Shown in pieces: positions 1 through 8,054 of a stretch of 64,000 bases of DNA. Origin of the DNA: Caenispirillum salinarum_A (GTDB taxonomy: Bacteria > Pseudomonadota > Alphaproteobacteria > Rhodospirillales > Rhodospirillaceae); assembly GCF_044803115.1 (NCBI RefSeq), contig NZ_CP085224.1:868001-932000 (forward strand), given 5' to 3'. The notes below the pieces were generated by a model. That model worked only from the letters and a program-made list of their open reading frames with translations. It had not been told where the DNA came from and ran no database searches. The first letter of the stretch is position 1. Every line of letters begins with the position of its first letter. Made by a program: the position numbers and the translations under genes.

Positions 1-175
1 TGAGGTTCGGCGGGCGGTTTCCAGGCGCGGGAGCGATGCTCCAGCGCGCAGGGTCAGTTCATCGCCCCCAACGGGCGCTTTCGTGTCTTCGACGTCGCCA
101 CCGATGCGCGTTGGCGCCGTCGCCACACCGGCTTGGTGTACTCCTGGTGGCTAAATCCGCACCAACGCAGCACCC
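1..175. other. Left edge, no supported gene
   Basis: I cannot support a gene here. The + strand frame starting at base 4 reads plausibly for about 50 codons (it includes APNGRFRVFDVATDARW), but it follows a stop at 1-3 and has no convincing start, so it may be the remnant of a broken gene. Bases 131-160 resemble one arm of the CTTGGTGTC...TGGTGGCTA repeat seen elsewhere in the window. If a prophage left end or integrase exists, it lies further left. Confidence 0.3.
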
Positions 176-433
176 TCAGGGCTGCGCCGAGTCGGAGCAG
201 CGCGGGGTGGAGGGGGTGGCGCCCAGGCGCCCCGTGCACAGCTTCACCGAGCCGTCGTTGAACAACAGCCACACCCCGCTCATGTCGCCGGAGATGGCCC
301 CGGCAGAGGCGATGGAGGTGGCGTAGGCGGTGGGCTTGAGCGGGTTCTGCTGGGCCAGCGGCGCCTGGGCGAGGGCGATGCCGATGAGGATGCCGGCCAG
401 CGTGGGAAACAGGATGGTGACGGCGGTCTTCAT
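176..433 (-). CDS. Small exported protein at end of lysis cassette
   Basis: This 85-residue product opens with MKTAVTILFPTLAGILIG followed by an Ala/Gln-rich stretch, a typical signal peptide or N-terminal membrane anchor (about residues 4-24). The remainder is small and polar with two cysteines (in KLCTG and PRCSD). It is the last leftward gene after holin and endolysin, separated from the holin by about 115 bp. Position and exported character suggest a lysis accessory or a host-surface protein, but I do not recognise the family and the spanin assignment would be a guess. The start is the ATG directly before the hydrophobic segment; longer upstream extensions read as low-complexity out-of-frame sequence. 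Confidence 0.55.
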   Translation of the reverse strand: MKTAVTILFPTLAGILIGIALAQAPLAQQNPLKPTAYATSIASAGAISGDMSGVWLLFNDGSVKLCTGRLGATPSTPRCSDSAQP

Positions 434-549
434 GCGCGGGCCTCCGGGCGGCGGTGCAGTGCGGGAGTGACCATCAGACCATTCCCGCGCCGCCCGGTCA
501 GGTGTGCAGCCGTCGTACCACCGGCGCACGAAACCCGCCGCCCATGGAC

Positions 550-1059
550 TCAGGCGCCGGAGTCTCCCGGCGTCCCCAGGCGCTTGTCCTGGCTGCGCTT
601 GACCACCGACACGCCCAGCACCGCCAGCGCCACGCCCCAGATGGGCGCGGTGTTGACCAGCGCGGAGATGACGCCCGGCGCCAGTTCGGGCTCGGCCACC
701 ACGGTGTAGGCGGCCGCGCCCATGGTCGCCACCCACGAGACGGCGACGGCATAGCCGAACGTCGGCCGCCAGCGCCGCACATAGGCGTCGCCGCTGGAGA
801 TCTCGGCGCGGAAGGTGCGGTTGATCTCGCGGATCTTGGTCTGCACCTCGCGGCTTTCGATCTCCATCATGCGCTCGGTATGATGATTGGCGGCGGCGAT
901 CTGCTCGGGCGTGATCTGACGGCCGCTGATGGCCTTCTCCACATCGCCGACGGCGGCGCTGGCGGCCTTGGCGACGGGGTTGTCGATGGCGTCCAGGCCC
1001 AGGCCCACCGCCTTCAGAAGAAGCGGCAGGCCGATCTGTGCCAGAAGGGCGGGCAGCAT
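550..1059 (-). CDS. Phage holin, three-TM type
   Basis: The 169-residue protein begins with a hydrophobic helix (MLPALLAQIGLPLLLKAVGL). A polar middle (about residues 45-90, with the phrase HHTERMMEIESREVQTKIRE) follows, then two closely spaced membrane helices (about residues 98-120 and 133-150). This pattern and the ISSGDAYVRRWRPTFGY turn match the family of three-TM holins found beside alphaproteobacterial phage and gene-transfer-agent lysis genes. It lies 5 bp downstream of the SleB-type endolysin stop, forming the lysis cassette. The holin would permeabilise the inner membrane to free the endolysin. The role is strongly supported by context; the link to GTA holins rests on family knowledge and was not checked by alignment. 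Confidence 0.75.
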   Translation of the reverse strand: MLPALLAQIGLPLLLKAVGLGLDAIDNPVAKAASAAVGDVEKAISGRQITPEQIAAANHHTERMMEIESREVQTKIREINRTFRAEISSGDAYVRRWRPTFGYAVAVSWVATMGAAAYTVVAEPELAPGVISALVNTAPIWGVALAVLGVSVVKRSQDKRLGTPGDSGA

Positions 1060-1064
1060 GGCGG

Positions 1065-1652
1065 TTACTCCACGTCGTTGTAGAAGAGGTGGCGGCCGAT
1101 TTCCGCACACGGAATCAACCGCCACGCCCAGGGCGGATGGATGCCGCGGGCGTGGTAGTGGGTGGCGCCGCCGGTGGGGTCGGGCAGACGCCCGGCCAGC
1201 GCCCGGCGCGCGATGCGCAGGCATGCGGCGAAGGCGGCGTCGCGCGGGGTGACCTTCAGCAGCTTGTCGCGGTTGGGGTCGCCGTGGTTCCAGCACGAGA
1301 ACTGCCAGGGCTTGTGACAGACCTCCACGACGCTGCCGCCCCACCAGTAGCCGCCGGGCCGCGCCAGCGAGCGGGCGACGCGGTTGAGCACGACGCAGGC
1401 GACGGCCTCCTTGCCGCGCACAGGCTCGCCGCGGGCCTCGCCCCAGAGGGTGCGGGCCAGCACGTCCACCGCTTCGTCCGAGGGCGGCGGTGTCGACGCG
1501 ACGGAGGTCGGCGGCTTGGGTGGAGGAGGCGGAACGGGCGCGGGCGCGGGCGCGAGGACGGCGGCGACGGCGGGCGCCGGGGCGTCGTCCGTCTCGGCCA
1601 TGGCGGCGAGCGCGGCGCAGGCGTTGTGCCAGCGGCTCTTGCGGCGGCTCAT
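1065..1652 (-). CDS. Endolysin, SleB-like cell wall hydrolase
   Basis: The 195-residue product has a basic N-terminus, a long Ala/Pro linker (about residues 24-57) and a C-terminal hydrolase_2/SleB-like domain (about residues 58-195). The domain carries the catalytic-type motif ARTLWGEARGE (Glu near 72), then AVACVVLNRV, a conserved CHKPWQFSCWN block and the terminal Gly/His-rich segment GGATHYHARG. This family cleaves peptidoglycan and serves as endolysin in many alphaproteobacterial phages. The ATG at 1652 overlaps the stop of the upstream membrane protein gene by 4 bases (ATGA), and the holin follows immediately. The proline-rich linker may reach across the envelope or keep the enzyme tethered; that is inference. 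Confidence 0.85.
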   Translation of the reverse strand: MSRRKSRWHNACAALAAMAETDDAPAPAVAAVLAPAPAPVPPPPPKPPTSVASTPPPSDEAVDVLARTLWGEARGEPVRGKEAVACVVLNRVARSLARPGGYWWGGSVVEVCHKPWQFSCWNHGDPNRDKLLKVTPRDAAFAACLRIARRALAGRLPDPTGGATHYHARGIHPPWAWRLIPCAEIGRHLFYNDVE

Positions 1653-1966
1653 GGGCGGCCTCCCGCCACGCTCGCGGCCGTGGCCTGGACCTGCACGCCG
1701 TCGAGCTTCTTCTCGATGCGCTCCAGGTGGGTGGTCAGGCGCTTTTCGGTGTCGCGCAGATGGCCGAGGGAGGCATAGGACTGCGCCACCTCCAGCTTGT
1801 AGGCGGCAAGGCCCTCGCGCACCTGCGCGATGCCGCGCTCGAAGCAGCGGCGATTGTCCTCGGTGGCGGCATCGGCGTCGCGCCGGTTGCGCCAGACGAG
1901 CCAGAACAGCCCGCCCAGCGCCGGCAACTCGACGGCGCTGATCCACCACATGATGTCCATCACCAT
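1649..1966 (-). CDS. Small membrane-anchored phage protein with coiled coil
   Basis: This 105-residue protein has one N-terminal membrane segment (about residues 5-26, IMWWISAVELPALGGLFWL). A basic cytoplasmic boundary (WRNRRDADA) follows, then a charged helical region rich in Glu, Arg and Lys (about 30-90) likely to form a coiled coil. A GGAGA ribosome site lies 6 bases before the ATG at 1966; a second ATG in frame is at 1960. It sits between the large terminase and the endolysin, the position of lysis accessory (holin- or Rz-like) genes in T7-like phages. It could be a second holin or i-spanin; no specific family is recognised. Confidence 0.65.
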   Translation of the reverse strand: MVMDIMWWISAVELPALGGLFWLVWRNRRDADAATEDNRRCFERGIAQVREGLAAYKLEVAQSYASLGHLRDTEKRLTTHLERIEKKLDGVQVQATAASVAGGRP

Positions 1967-2023
1967 GGGGGTCTCCTGTGGGTTTTCGATTGGGTGCGCG
2001 CCAGTGGCTGGCCGCGGATGTGG

Positions 2024-2043
2024 ATTCCTGCTTTCGCAGGAAT
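2024..2043. repeat. REP-like palindrome
   Basis: A perfect 8-bp inverted repeat with a TTTC loop, ATTCCTGC-TTTC-GCAGGAAT, followed by GACGG. It lies in the gap between the large terminase and the membrane protein gene. It resembles the palindromes at 12833-12852 and 12874-12893 and belongs to a REP-like type common in proteobacterial intergenic DNA. Confidence 0.65.
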
Positions 2044-2083
2044 GACGGTTGGTGGGGTGACGTCCTGCCGCTCTCCGGCCTCT

Positions 2084-3673
2084 CTAAAAACTGAACTCGC
2101 TCTCGGCCGTCCACCCGGCCCCGCCGGGGCGCCAGCCGCCGGGGCGGCGGGCGGTGGCGGCGGGGACGCGGGGCAGGCGGACGGGCTCCGCCGCCAGGCA
2201 GCCGGCGACGGCGTCCAGGCCGTCGTCGCGCCCGCCGGTGCCCGGCAGCCACTCGCGCATTTCGGCCACGAAGGGCGTCGTCCACACCGAGCGGTGCGCC
2301 GACAGGGCCCCGGCCGCCAGCACGGCGTCGAACGCCTCGATGATGCGCAGGTCCTTGTTGCGGCTGGAGGAAACCTCCACCACCGCACAGCGCAAGTTCG
2401 CGTCGGCGATGGCCTTGCGCAAAAGGCCCGGCAGAAACTTGCCGACGCCGTTGGTCTCCACGCGCACCGATGGCAGGTGATGCTCGCCCAGGAAGCGGGC
2501 GACGGCGGCGCACTGCTGGGTGGCCTCGTCCTCCTTGGCGGCGGCGTCGGTCTCCAGCCACTGGATGCGGTGGAGCCAGTACTGCCCGGCCTCGTCGGTG
2601 AAGACGCAGGCGATGACGCTGCCGTCGCCGCGCCCCGGCGCGCCGTAGGCCGGGTCCCAGAAGCACGACGCCGAGACCAGCGTGCGGCCCATGAGGGTCA
2701 GCGTGGCGACGCCGTTGCCTTCCAGGTACTCAAGCTCGCCGTCGTAGAGCCGCAGTCGGTCGGGGTCGAGCCGGCCGTCGGCGATGTTGACCGGCTTGAG
2801 CATCATCTGGCTGGCGAACTTGTTGGGCCCGGTGCGCCGGCGGATGCCGGCCACCTTGTCCGGCGGAAAGCGTTCGGGCCAGGCGCTGGCGCCGGCCTCG
2901 TCCAGCAGTGGGATTTCCAGGCGGTGGAAGCCGTCCAGGAAGGGCCGCGCCTCTCCGGCCTCGGTGCGGGGCTCGGCGGCATAGATGGTGTAGAAGGTGT
3001 GCGGCGTGCCGACGTAGAGCTGCATCCCGCCCGGCACCAGCACGTAGTCCAGTTCACCCAGGCGGGCGCGCAGGTCCGTGCGCTTGGGCGCGGTGTCGCA
3101 GGTGTTGGGCACCTCCACGTCGTCGCACACGATGACGTCGGCGCGTGAGCCGGTAATGTTGCCGCCCATGCCGCGCGCCAGCATGGACGGATCTCGCAGC
3201 TCGCCGGGGCGGTTGACGGTGAACTGGTCCGACGCCCAGCTGTCGCGCCGCCTGGGCTTGAGGCCGCGCGTCAGCGGGTGGCGCTCGATGATGCGCTTGA
3301 CGTTGCGCACCATCTTTTTCGCCAGCGCGTGATCGGCGGCCAGCACCATGATGCGCAGGTCGGGCCAGCGCCACAGCAGCCAGGCGCAGAACAGGCCGAC
3401 GACGGTCGACTTGCCGGAATTACGGAAAGCCATGAGCAGGCATTCGCGCTGGTGCGTCGTCCAGCGCTCGGCCAGCCAGCGGGCCATGCGGACCTGGTGG
3501 CGGGGCGTCGACAGGCCGGTGGCGCGGTTCCAGATCCAGGCGAATTCCGGGAAGTCCAGCGGCCCGGCAACGGTCAGGTCAGGGGTCTTCGGCGCCCGTT
3601 TCGTCGGGGTCGTCTTGGTCGCCTCCTGCGTCGTCGTCTTCAAAGGGGTCGGGGCGGGCGGTCGGGTGGTCAT
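2084..3673 (-). CDS. Terminase large subunit
   Basis: The 529-residue protein is the DNA-packaging motor. A variant Walker A motif, AFRNSGKST, lies at residues 82-90 and a Walker B block, ADVIVCDDVE, at about 178-187. A coupling-type segment QLYVGTPHTFYTIY follows. The C-terminal nuclease half (about 310-515) shows acidic positions in FWDPAYG, VETNG and GRDDGLDAV, as in the RNase H-like terminase nuclease. Residues 1-35 are Thr/Pro/Lys-rich and may be poorly ordered. The ATG at 3673 lies inside the upstream small gene, overlapping it by 95 bases; a later start is possible but would remove the N-terminal tail only. The position right after the small-terminase-like gene matches T7 gp18-gp19. 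Confidence 0.92.
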   Translation of the reverse strand: MTTRPPAPTPLKTTTQEATKTTPTKRAPKTPDLTVAGPLDFPEFAWIWNRATGLSTPRHQVRMARWLAERWTTHQRECLLMAFRNSGKSTVVGLFCAWLLWRWPDLRIMVLAADHALAKKMVRNVKRIIERHPLTRGLKPRRRDSWASDQFTVNRPGELRDPSMLARGMGGNITGSRADVIVCDDVEVPNTCDTAPKRTDLRARLGELDYVLVPGGMQLYVGTPHTFYTIYAAEPRTEAGEARPFLDGFHRLEIPLLDEAGASAWPERFPPDKVAGIRRRTGPNKFASQMMLKPVNIADGRLDPDRLRLYDGELEYLEGNGVATLTLMGRTLVSASCFWDPAYGAPGRGDGSVIACVFTDEAGQYWLHRIQWLETDAAAKEDEATQQCAAVARFLGEHHLPSVRVETNGVGKFLPGLLRKAIADANLRCAVVEVSSSRNKDLRIIEAFDAVLAAGALSAHRSVWTTPFVAEMREWLPGTGGRDDGLDAVAGCLAAEPVRLPRVPAATARRPGGWRPGGAGWTAESEFSF

Positions 3674-4013
3674 GGGGATCGCTGTCCTCGCTCAGGGCGG
3701 CGCGAGCCTCGGCGATGAGGCGGGCCAGGTCGTCGGCCTCGGGGTCCGGGGCGGTGGCGGCAGGCTCGGGCGGGGCCGCCCAGCGCAGCAGCTTGACCGC
3801 CGCCTCAACGTGGGCGAGCGCCGCCTTGCAGGCCGCATGATGGGCGGCGAAGCCCTTGGCGTCGTCGGGCGGGGCCTGTGCGGCGAAGGCCTCGTAATCG
3901 GCCACCGCCGCCGCCGCCCGGGCCGGCAGCCGAACCGCCAGCACGGCCTTCAGTCCGTCCAGGTCGCGGGGTGCGGCGGCGGTGGAGGTGGAGGTGGACG
4001 CGGGCGCGCTCAT
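3579..4013 (-). CDS. Probable terminase small subunit
   Basis: The 144-residue product has an Ala-rich start (MSAPASTSTSTAAAPRDL), a central helical region (about residues 18-105) and a strongly acidic tail (DPFEDDDAGGDQDDPDE). It overlaps the appendage-like gene before it by 4 bases (ATGA) and the large terminase after it by 95 bases. No helix-turn-helix is obvious, so the call rests on size, helical composition and position immediately upstream of the large subunit, where T7-like phages encode gp18. The acidic tail could contact the motor subunit. An alternative is an unrelated packaging accessory protein. Confidence 0.55.
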   Translation of the reverse strand: MSAPASTSTSTAAAPRDLDGLKAVLAVRLPARAAAAVADYEAFAAQAPPDDAKGFAAHHAACKAALAHVEAAVKLLRWAAPPEPAATAPDPEADDLARLIAEARAALSEDSDPHDHPTARPDPFEDDDAGGDQDDPDETGAEDP

Positions 4014-5179
4014 TGCGTCGCCTCGATCAGATCGGCGTCCGGCAGCCGGCGGGGATAGTGGAGCAGCAATCCGACGTGGCCGCAGAAGTCCCGTCCGGCG
4101 TTCTCGCGCCGCTGATGGCCGAGGGCCAGGGCGACGCCGGTCTCCGCCGCGATGGCCGAAACCGAGCCGCCGCCGGTCAGCGCGGTGCGCGTCAGGCTGC
4201 CGTTCATCACGGCCGTGGGATCGCTCTCCCCGGCGGTCCATCCCAGGGCGATACGGTGCCACCCGGCGCTCCAGGCGCCTGTCGCGCCGCCGCCCGCGCC
4301 GTATCCTGCCGAGGTGCCGAAGGCCCAGCCGGTGCGGTCGCCCTGGTCGGGCTCGCGCTTGAGTTCCAGCAGCGCGTCGGTGGCGGCGGAACTGTCGCCC
4401 ACCGACACCAGCGTCTGGCGGGCGGCGTCGGCGGGCAGGTCGGCGGCCAGCGGGCGACAGTGGACGATCAGCGCCCCCTCGGCGGCATTCCAGAAGTCCG
4501 ACAGGTCGCGCACGGTCAACCGGTCGGGCGCGCGGGAGACGGCGCCGGCCCCGGTGGCGATGCGGCTGGTGGCCTGCGGGCCGTCCTCCAGTTGGGCGAA
4601 ATCGACGACCACCGAATCGCCCGTCGCCGACAGCCGGATGCCGACGGAGGGGTCGGCGGCGGCGGTGGCGAGCGTCACGCGGGTAAAGCGGCCGGCGCGC
4701 AGCAGGCTGGTCACGGCGGTCCAGGAGGCACCGCCGTCGACGGTGATGGAAACCGCCCCGGTCACCGTCAGCGGCAGGATGTCGACGCTGAAGGTGCGCT
4801 CGGCGGCGAACAGGGACAGGGCCTGGGTCACGGTGGCGTTGGCGGCGTCGGCACGAAGGCGGCACCCGCTGCCCTCGATGCCGTCGGCACCGGCGCGGTC
4901 CTTCACGGCGGTCAGGCCGGTGCGCGCCCAGCCGCCGGCACCCATGTCCCGGCCGTGGGGCAGGTGGTTGGTGGCGAAGGGCTCGACCAGCCAGCCCTGG
5001 TAGGCGCCGGTTTCGCGGTCGAAGTCGTCGCGCAGGACGTCGTTGCCGACCTCCTCCACCAGGCCGGTGGCGGTGACGCGGGTGGCGGGCGAGTCGCGCA
5101 CCACCTCCAGGCGCGGCGGAGCGAGCCCGGGGCGGGCGGCCAGCACCAGCCCCGGATAGTGTCGGGGAAGCAGGGTCAT
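4010..5179 (-). CDS. Phage appendage/head-fibre-like protein (paralogue A)
   Basis: This 389-residue Gly/Ala/Thr-rich protein is predicted beta-rich with a likely LamG/concanavalin-like fold in its second half (about residues 230-380; GWHRIALGW, LALGHQRRENAG). It shares an N-terminal block (NDVLRDDFDRETGAYQGWLVE) and a C-terminal block (GHVGLLLHYPRRLPDADL) with the protein at 10573-11502, so the two are paralogues or share exchangeable ends. The family resembles phage head-spike or tail appendage proteins that bind surface glycans; that is inference. A terminator lies directly upstream at 5211-5246, so this gene probably heads a new transcript with the terminases, though no promoter is clear. 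Confidence 0.6.
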   Translation of the reverse strand: MTLLPRHYPGLVLAARPGLAPPRLEVVRDSPATRVTATGLVEEVGNDVLRDDFDRETGAYQGWLVEPFATNHLPHGRDMGAGGWARTGLTAVKDRAGADGIEGSGCRLRADAANATVTQALSLFAAERTFSVDILPLTVTGAVSITVDGGASWTAVTSLLRAGRFTRVTLATAAADPSVGIRLSATGDSVVVDFAQLEDGPQATSRIATGAGAVSRAPDRLTVRDLSDFWNAAEGALIVHCRPLAADLPADAARQTLVSVGDSSAATDALLELKREPDQGDRTGWAFGTSAGYGAGGGATGAWSAGWHRIALGWTAGESDPTAVMNGSLTRTALTGGGSVSAIAAETGVALALGHQRRENAGRDFCGHVGLLLHYPRRLPDADLIEATQ

Positions 5180-5210
5180 GTCTCGGGTCCTTTGCTGGAA
5201 TGCGGACGCG

Positions 5211-5246
5211 AAAAAGGCCGCGCCCCCGAGGGGACGCGGCCTTTTT
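5211..5246. terminator. Bidirectional intrinsic terminator
   Basis: A 12-bp inverted repeat, AAAAAGGCCGCG and CGCGGCCTTTTT, encloses a 12-base G/C-rich loop. It lies downstream of the methyltransferase stop at 5286 on the minus strand and would release that transcript before the appendage/terminase genes. The symmetrical A and T runs make it active in either direction. Confidence 0.8.
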
Positions 5247-5285
5247 GCGAGCACGTTGGTTCGGGCCTGGGCCCGGCGATGTCTT

Positions 5286-6002
5286 TTACTTCTCGGGCAC
5301 CCGCAGGGTCAGCAGCTTGACCACGTCGCCGATGAGGAAGCGGCTGTCGATGGTCTCCAGCCCGACCTCCTGCGCGTAGCGTTCGTAGCCGGCGGTGTAG
5401 CGGGCCGAGAAGGCGAAGTTCAGCCACGGCGTCATGACGCGGCTCCAGGCCTTCACCAGCGGCTTCTTGCTCTGGGTGTAGTCCAGGATGCGGATTTCCG
5501 CGCCCGGCTTGCAGATGCGGGTCATCTCGGCCAGGGCGGCGCGCTGCACTTCTTCAGGGATGACGCAGAACACATAGGTCGCGGCGGCGGCGTCGAAGGT
5601 GTCGTCGGCGAAGCCGGTGGCCGTCAGGTCGGTTTCGCGGAACTCCACCGGCCGGCCCAGGCGCTGCGCACGGCGCTCGGCGCGGGCCAGCATTCCGGGG
5701 CTGAGGTCGGCGGCCAGCACGGCGGCGTCGGCCGGATAATAGGGGATGTTGCAGCCCGTGCCGGCGCCGGCGTCCAGCACCCGTCCCGACAGGCCGGCGA
5801 AGGCGTGCTCGCGCAGGCGGCCCTTCCACGAGCGTTCGTAGATGGCGTCCAGCAGGTCGTAGACCGGCGCGATCCGCTCGTACTTGCGCAGACTCTCCCG
5901 CGTGGCCTCCGCCGGTGCAACAGGACCGGAGGGGGTGGCGTCGGCCGAGGTAAGGGGCTGGTCGGTCTGGCTGACGGGGGTCTCGATGGGGCGGTCGAAC
6001 AC
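5286..6002 (-). CDS. Class I SAM-dependent methyltransferase in phage operon
   Basis: The 238-residue protein has a Rossmann methyltransferase core. Motif I VLDAGAGTG lies at about residues 75-83, an acidic post-II segment is AADLSPGML, and motif IV is the DTFDAAAATYVFC block. Overall it looks like the UbiE/small-molecule methyltransferase type rather than a DNA methylase (no DPPY). The best start is GTG at 6002, which has AAGGAG 7 bases upstream; a longer GTG start at 6059 lacks a ribosome site. It sits about 80 bp after the tail-fibre stop and ends at a strong terminator, like a cargo (moron) gene appended to the tail operon. Substrate unknown; lipid, quinone or small-molecule methylation are all possible. 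Confidence 0.8.
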   Translation of the reverse strand: MFDRPIETPVSQTDQPLTSADATPSGPVAPAEATRESLRKYERIAPVYDLLDAIYERSWKGRLREHAFAGLSGRVLDAGAGTGCNIPYYPADAAVLAADLSPGMLARAERRAQRLGRPVEFRETDLTATGFADDTFDAAAATYVFCVIPEEVQRAALAEMTRICKPGAEIRILDYTQSKKPLVKAWSRVMTPWLNFAFSARYTAGYERYAQEVGLETIDSRFLIGDVVKLLTLRVPEK

Positions 6003-6083
6003 GCGCGGGCTCCTTCGCCGGTCGGTTGCGGGGCGGGCTGCCTTCGGTTGTGAACGCACAGCGCGGTATCGCGGTTGAGCGCC

Positions 6084-7064
6084 TCACGCGCTGCCGACGG
6101 CGGCCCAGTTGGGCAGAACCTGCCACGGCTCGGTGCCGACGACAACCATTGCCTCGGCCCGCGCGGCGGCGGCTTCGGTGCGCAGCCGGTCCACCAGGGC
6201 GGCGTCTGCGGCGGCGCGAGCCCCGGTCTCCGCGGCCTTCGCCACCGCGGCCATGCCCGACACGGCCAGCCGGTTCACCTCGGCGATCCACAGCGATGTC
6301 ATCGTGTCGTCACCGCCCGTCCGGCTGACGGCCGCGTCGGCGGCGGCCTCGGCGGCGGAACCGGCGGCGGCGGTTTCCGAGGCCGCGGCGGCGGCGGCGG
6401 ATGCGGCGGCCGCCGTCTGGCTGTCCTGCGCCATGATCGCCGCCTCCTGGGCGTCGACGGTGGACAGCAACAACGGCTCGGTCACGGCCTCGGCGATGGC
6501 CGCCCGTTCGTCCGCCCGCTGGGCGGCGGCCTCGGCGGCGGCCGCGTCGGCGGCGACGGCGCTTTGCACCGCCGTGAAGTCGGCGGGATCGTTGGTCAGG
6601 CCGGTGCCGTCGGCGTTCCACCCGATCGGCTTGCCGGGCTCCACGTTCGGCAGTTCCAGGTTCGCCTGCGTGGGATCGGTGGGGGACAGGCGCAGGCAGC
6701 GCGAAATGTCCACCGCCAACTGCTGGAGCACGGCCGTCTGGTAGTCCAACTCGTCGTTGACCACCTTGGCCCGGAAGGCGCCGCCTTCCTGAAAGTCGGT
6801 GACGCGCTGCACCGTCAGGCGGCGGCGCAGGGTGACCAGCGTGCCGGCGGCCGGGGCGGCGGTGAAGGCGACCGTGCCGCCGCCGTCCTCGCCGATGCCG
6901 GTCACGGCGAAGCCGCTGGTGGTGATCGTCTCGCCCAGATAGACCTCCAGGTCGGCGGCGTCGAAGATGGGGAAGGGATAGGTGAAATCGGCCAGCGTGC
7001 CGTCCGCCACGTACTGCACGCGCGGACGCAGGTCGCCGATGGTGATGTGTTGCGATGCCGTCAT
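6084..7064 (-). CDS. Tail fibre protein, T7 gp17 N-terminal type
   Basis: In this 326-residue protein the N-terminal half carries the T7 tail-fibre attachment domain signature: VQYVADGTLADFTYPFPIF, then FQEGGAFRAKVVNDELDYQ and the helix TAVLQQLAVDISRCLRL. The second half (about residues 165-300) is an Ala/Glu-rich region with heptad character, likely a trimeric coiled-coil shaft. It ends in a short tip (EPWQVLPNWAAVGSA). At 326 residues it is much shorter than T7 gp17 (about 550), with no large receptor-binding knob visible. A separate tip protein, possibly one of the two appendage paralogues, might supply host recognition; that is inference. Confidence 0.85.
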   Translation of the reverse strand: MTASQHITIGDLRPRVQYVADGTLADFTYPFPIFDAADLEVYLGETITTSGFAVTGIGEDGGGTVAFTAAPAAGTLVTLRRRLTVQRVTDFQEGGAFRAKVVNDELDYQTAVLQQLAVDISRCLRLSPTDPTQANLELPNVEPGKPIGWNADGTGLTNDPADFTAVQSAVAADAAAAEAAAQRADERAAIAEAVTEPLLLSTVDAQEAAIMAQDSQTAAAASAAAAAASETAAAGSAAEAAADAAVSRTGGDDTMTSLWIAEVNRLAVSGMAAVAKAAETGARAAADAALVDRLRTEAAAARAEAMVVVGTEPWQVLPNWAAVGSA

Positions 7065-7082
7065 GGCGGGTGTCCTTCGGGC

Positions 7083-8054
7083 CTAGAAACGCCGCGCCAG
7101 CCCGCTGATGGTGCGGCTGACGACGGGCTGGAAGAAGCTCATGGGGTCGGGCCGGCGCACCGTCAGGTCGGCCAGCCGGCCTTCGGTCTGCAGCGCGCTT
7201 CGGCGCACCTGCAGCCAGGCGTCGGCCACCATGCGGTTGGCGGCGTTCCTGGCGCGATAGACGGCCAGTTCGTTGTCGGAGACGGCGCGCGAGCGGTCCA
7301 GTTGGGCCGCCTCCGCCAGGTCGCCGAGCGACAGCGTGGCGCGCCGGCGCATCTGGCTGAGGTCCAGAAGGTTCTGCTGGCGCGTGCTCTCAACCGACCG
7401 CCACAACGAGGCGATGTCGCGCGCGCGCTGGCCGGCCTGCTCGGCGGCGGCGTCGCTGGCGGCCTGTCCGGTGCGGCCGGCGGCTGCGTCGCGCGCCGCC
7501 TTCTCCTGCGCCATGCCCGAGAGCACGGCAGTGGCCGAGGTGGAGGCCGCCAGGCCCGAGGCGCCGAAGCGGGCCCGCGCGGCGGCCTGCGCCTTTTTCA
7601 GGTCCTGGGCCCGCAGGCGAGCGGCCTCGGCGCGGGCCTCGGCGGCCTTGCGCTGCTCGATGTCGGCCTGTTGCTGCTCGCTTTCCAGGCGGCGCTGCGC
7701 GGCCTCCGCCTCGGCGCGGGCCTGGGCCTCGGCCAGTTCGGCCTCGCGTTCGGCGTTGGTCAGCGTGAAATCGTTCCAGCGCTTCGCGGCGGCGCGCTGG
7801 GCGCCGGTCTCCAGGTCCAGGAATGCCAGCCGGCGTTCGGCTTCGGCCTTGGCGTCGGCGACCATGCCGTCGGCCTCGTGGCGGACGTTGGCATAGGACT
7901 CCTGGTCCAGGGCGTGAAGCTGGCGCAGGCGCCCAGCATCCTGTGCCGCCGCGGCCGCGCGCTGCTGATAGCCGGCGCGGGCGTTGGCGTAGTCGAGGGC
8001 GGCGGGCAGCAGCGACGTGCCGACGCCCACCACGGCGTTGGTGAAACCACCCAT
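7083..8054 (-). CDS. Internal virion-like coiled-coil protein
   Basis: This 323-residue protein has a Gly/Ala-rich N-terminus (MGGFTNAVVGVGTSLLPAAL). A very long Ala/Glu/Arg-rich helical region (about residues 25-270) repeats patterns such as AEAQARAEAEAAQRR, a probable extended coiled coil. The gene follows the tail nozzle gene with a one-base overlap (TGATG) and precedes the tail fibre, exactly where T7-like phages encode internal virion (ejection) proteins. The segment ARARFGASGLAAS resembles the short Gly/Ser motif seen in internal virion protein B-like families. No lytic transglycosylase domain is visible. Confidence 0.65.
   Translation of the reverse strand: MGGFTNAVVGVGTSLLPAALDYANARAGYQQRAAAAAQDAGRLRQLHALDQESYANVRHEADGMVADAKAEAERRLAFLDLETGAQRAAAKRWNDFTLTNAEREAELAEAQARAEAEAAQRRLESEQQQADIEQRKAAEARAEAARLRAQDLKKAQAAARARFGASGLAASTSATAVLSGMAQEKAARDAAAGRTGQAASDAAAEQAGQRARDIASLWRSVESTRQQNLLDLSQMRRRATLSLGDLAEAAQLDRSRAVSDNELAVYRARNAANRMVADAWLQVRRSALQTEGRLADLTVRRPDPMSFFQPVVSRTISGLARRF

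Noticed and set aside
131..160. Prophage attachment site at the left edge
   Set aside because: Similarity is to a dispersed intergenic repeat present in at least three other places, so it is not evidence of attL/attR.
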